Assembly (NCBI RefSeq): GCF_903643065.1
Contig: NZ_CAHJWX010000158.1
Span: 1 to 5,723, forward strand
Length of the DNA stretch: 5,723 nt
Direction: 5' to 3'
Source: Sphingomonas bacterium
GTDB taxonomy: Bacteria; Pseudomonadota; Alphaproteobacteria; Sphingomonadales; Sphingomonadaceae
Positions 5,027 through 5,723 of the stretch are shown here, piece by piece. The translations under genes were made by a program, and so were the position numbers. Within the stretch, counting starts at the first letter, position 1; each line of letters starts with the position of its first letter. The notes beneath the pieces are model-generated. The model was not told the origin of the DNA. It did not search any database and saw only the letters and a program-made list of their open reading frames with translations.

Positions 5027-5723
5027 ATGGACGTTGACGGGTGGCAGGCCGCCCGCGCCGAGACGGAGGCGGGCGGCGGCGACGACCAGCTGCTCGACAT
5101 CGGTGGTGACGAGCGGCGCATGCACGTGCGCGCGTACAATCACTGGGTGTCGCTGTTGAAGGGGCGGCCCTATCCGTCGATCGAGAATCTCGATCCCGCG
5201 TCGATCGCCGATTTCGGCCAGAACTCGGTGCTGCTCGATTTCACGGCCGGGCTGGACGACCCGCGCGTCTCCTTTCTGGGGCGCGCGCTGCGCGAGGAAT
5301 GCGGGCTGGCGGGCGGCATCGCGCGGATCAGCGAGGTGCCGGGCCGTTCGCTGCTGTCGCGGCTGACCGACCATTACCTGCAGATCATCGCCAACCGCGC
5401 CCCGATCGGCTTCGAGGCGGAGTTCGTGGGCCAGCGTGGGCGGCCGACGCTGTACCGGGGCATCCTGATGCCCTTCTCGTCGGATGGCGAGCAGATCGAC
5501 TTCATCTATGGCGTGATCAACTGGAAGGAGCTGGTCGACGCGGTGACGCAGGACGCGCTCGCCGCCGAGCTCGCCGCCGCCATGCCGCCCGGCGCCGCCG
5601 CACCGGTCTGGGCCGATGGCCCGGGCGCCGACACCGCCGGCCCGGATGGGCGCGATCCGGCTAGCCTCGATCATCGCCTCGCGATCGCGCGGGAGAGTGC
5701 CGCCGCCGTGCGCGCCGCCGACA
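5027..5723 (+). CDS. PAS-like sensory domain protein (N-terminal part, runs off the window)
   Basis: The frame stays open from ATG 5027 to the right edge, giving 232 residues without a stop. Residues 33-170 look like an alphaproteobacterial PAS-type domain (resembling the PAS_5 group): AYNHWVSLLKGRPYPS at 36-51, LLDFTAGLDDPRVSFLGRALREECG at 69-93 (cited as a region), SLLSRLTDHYLQII near 108-121, FEAEF at 129-133, and the strand-rich FIYGVINW at 159-166. Residues 171-232 are an Ala/Pro/Gly-rich region. Such proteins are typically cytosolic sensors or regulators; the ligand is unknown. I recall similar proteins from Sphingomonas. GGGAG (5020-5024) is only two bases from the ATG, so GTG 5018 or ATG 5120 remain alternatives. 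It is transcribed away from the tRNA, and its GC-rich composition fits the host chromosome. The long minus-strand ORF opposite it is a shadow. Confidence 0.85.
   Translation, partial: MDVDGWQAARAETEAGGGDDQLLDIGGDERRMHVRAYNHWVSLLKGRPYPSIENLDPASIADFGQNSVLLDFTAGLDDPRVSFLGRALREECGLAGGIARISEVPGRSLLSRLTDHYLQIIANRAPIGFEAEFVGQRGRPTLYRGILMPFSSDGEQIDFIYGVINWKELVDAVTQDALAAELAAAMPPGAAAPVWADGPGADTAGPDGRDPASLDHRLAIARESAAAVRAAD

Noticed and set aside
4913..5674. Minus-strand ORF of 253 codons opposite the PAS-like gene
   Set aside because: The plus-strand frame encodes a recognisable PAS-like domain. The minus frame is Arg/Gly/His-rich and overlaps the tRNA promoter region.

Overview
The window looks like the right-hand end of an integrated mobile element in a high-GC alphaproteobacterium, most likely a sphingomonad. 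The organism guess rests on overall composition and on the protein at the right edge, which resembles a PAS-type protein I associate with Sphingomonas. No database search was possible.

Layout, left to right. Positions 1-77 carry what looks like one end of an IS3-family insertion sequence whose body lies outside the window. Positions 78-496 hold no convincing gene. Positions 497-1948 encode a 483-residue protein I do not recognise, in DNA that is visibly less GC-rich than everything to its right. From 2018 to 4838 runs a compact chain of five plus-strand genes joined by 4- to 8-base overlaps: 221 aa, 91 aa, 62 aa, a 28-aa ORF, and a 540-aa large serine recombinase. The chain is broken only by the hairpin-containing leader before its first gene.

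The recombinase gene runs into the 3' end of a tRNA-Thr(CGT) gene on the minus strand (4809-4884), and its last nine residues and stop codon are written in antisense tRNA sequence. This is what integration at a tRNA 3' end would leave. The tRNA has its own plausible promoter at 4914-4942 and is intact, including the encoded CCA. Beyond it, a plus-strand gene starting near 5027 encodes the N-terminal 232 residues of a PAS-like protein and runs off the window; I take it to be ordinary chromosomal sequence.

Reading the parts together (inference): the recombinase is the integration and excision enzyme, the four small upstream ORFs are co-transcribed and probably translationally coupled accessory genes of unknown function, and the 483-aa gene is a candidate cargo gene. 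The left attachment site was not found, so the element or its remnant extends beyond position 1. The most novel material is the small-gene chain, especially the 28-aa ORF fitted exactly between its neighbours, and the unidentified 483-aa protein.
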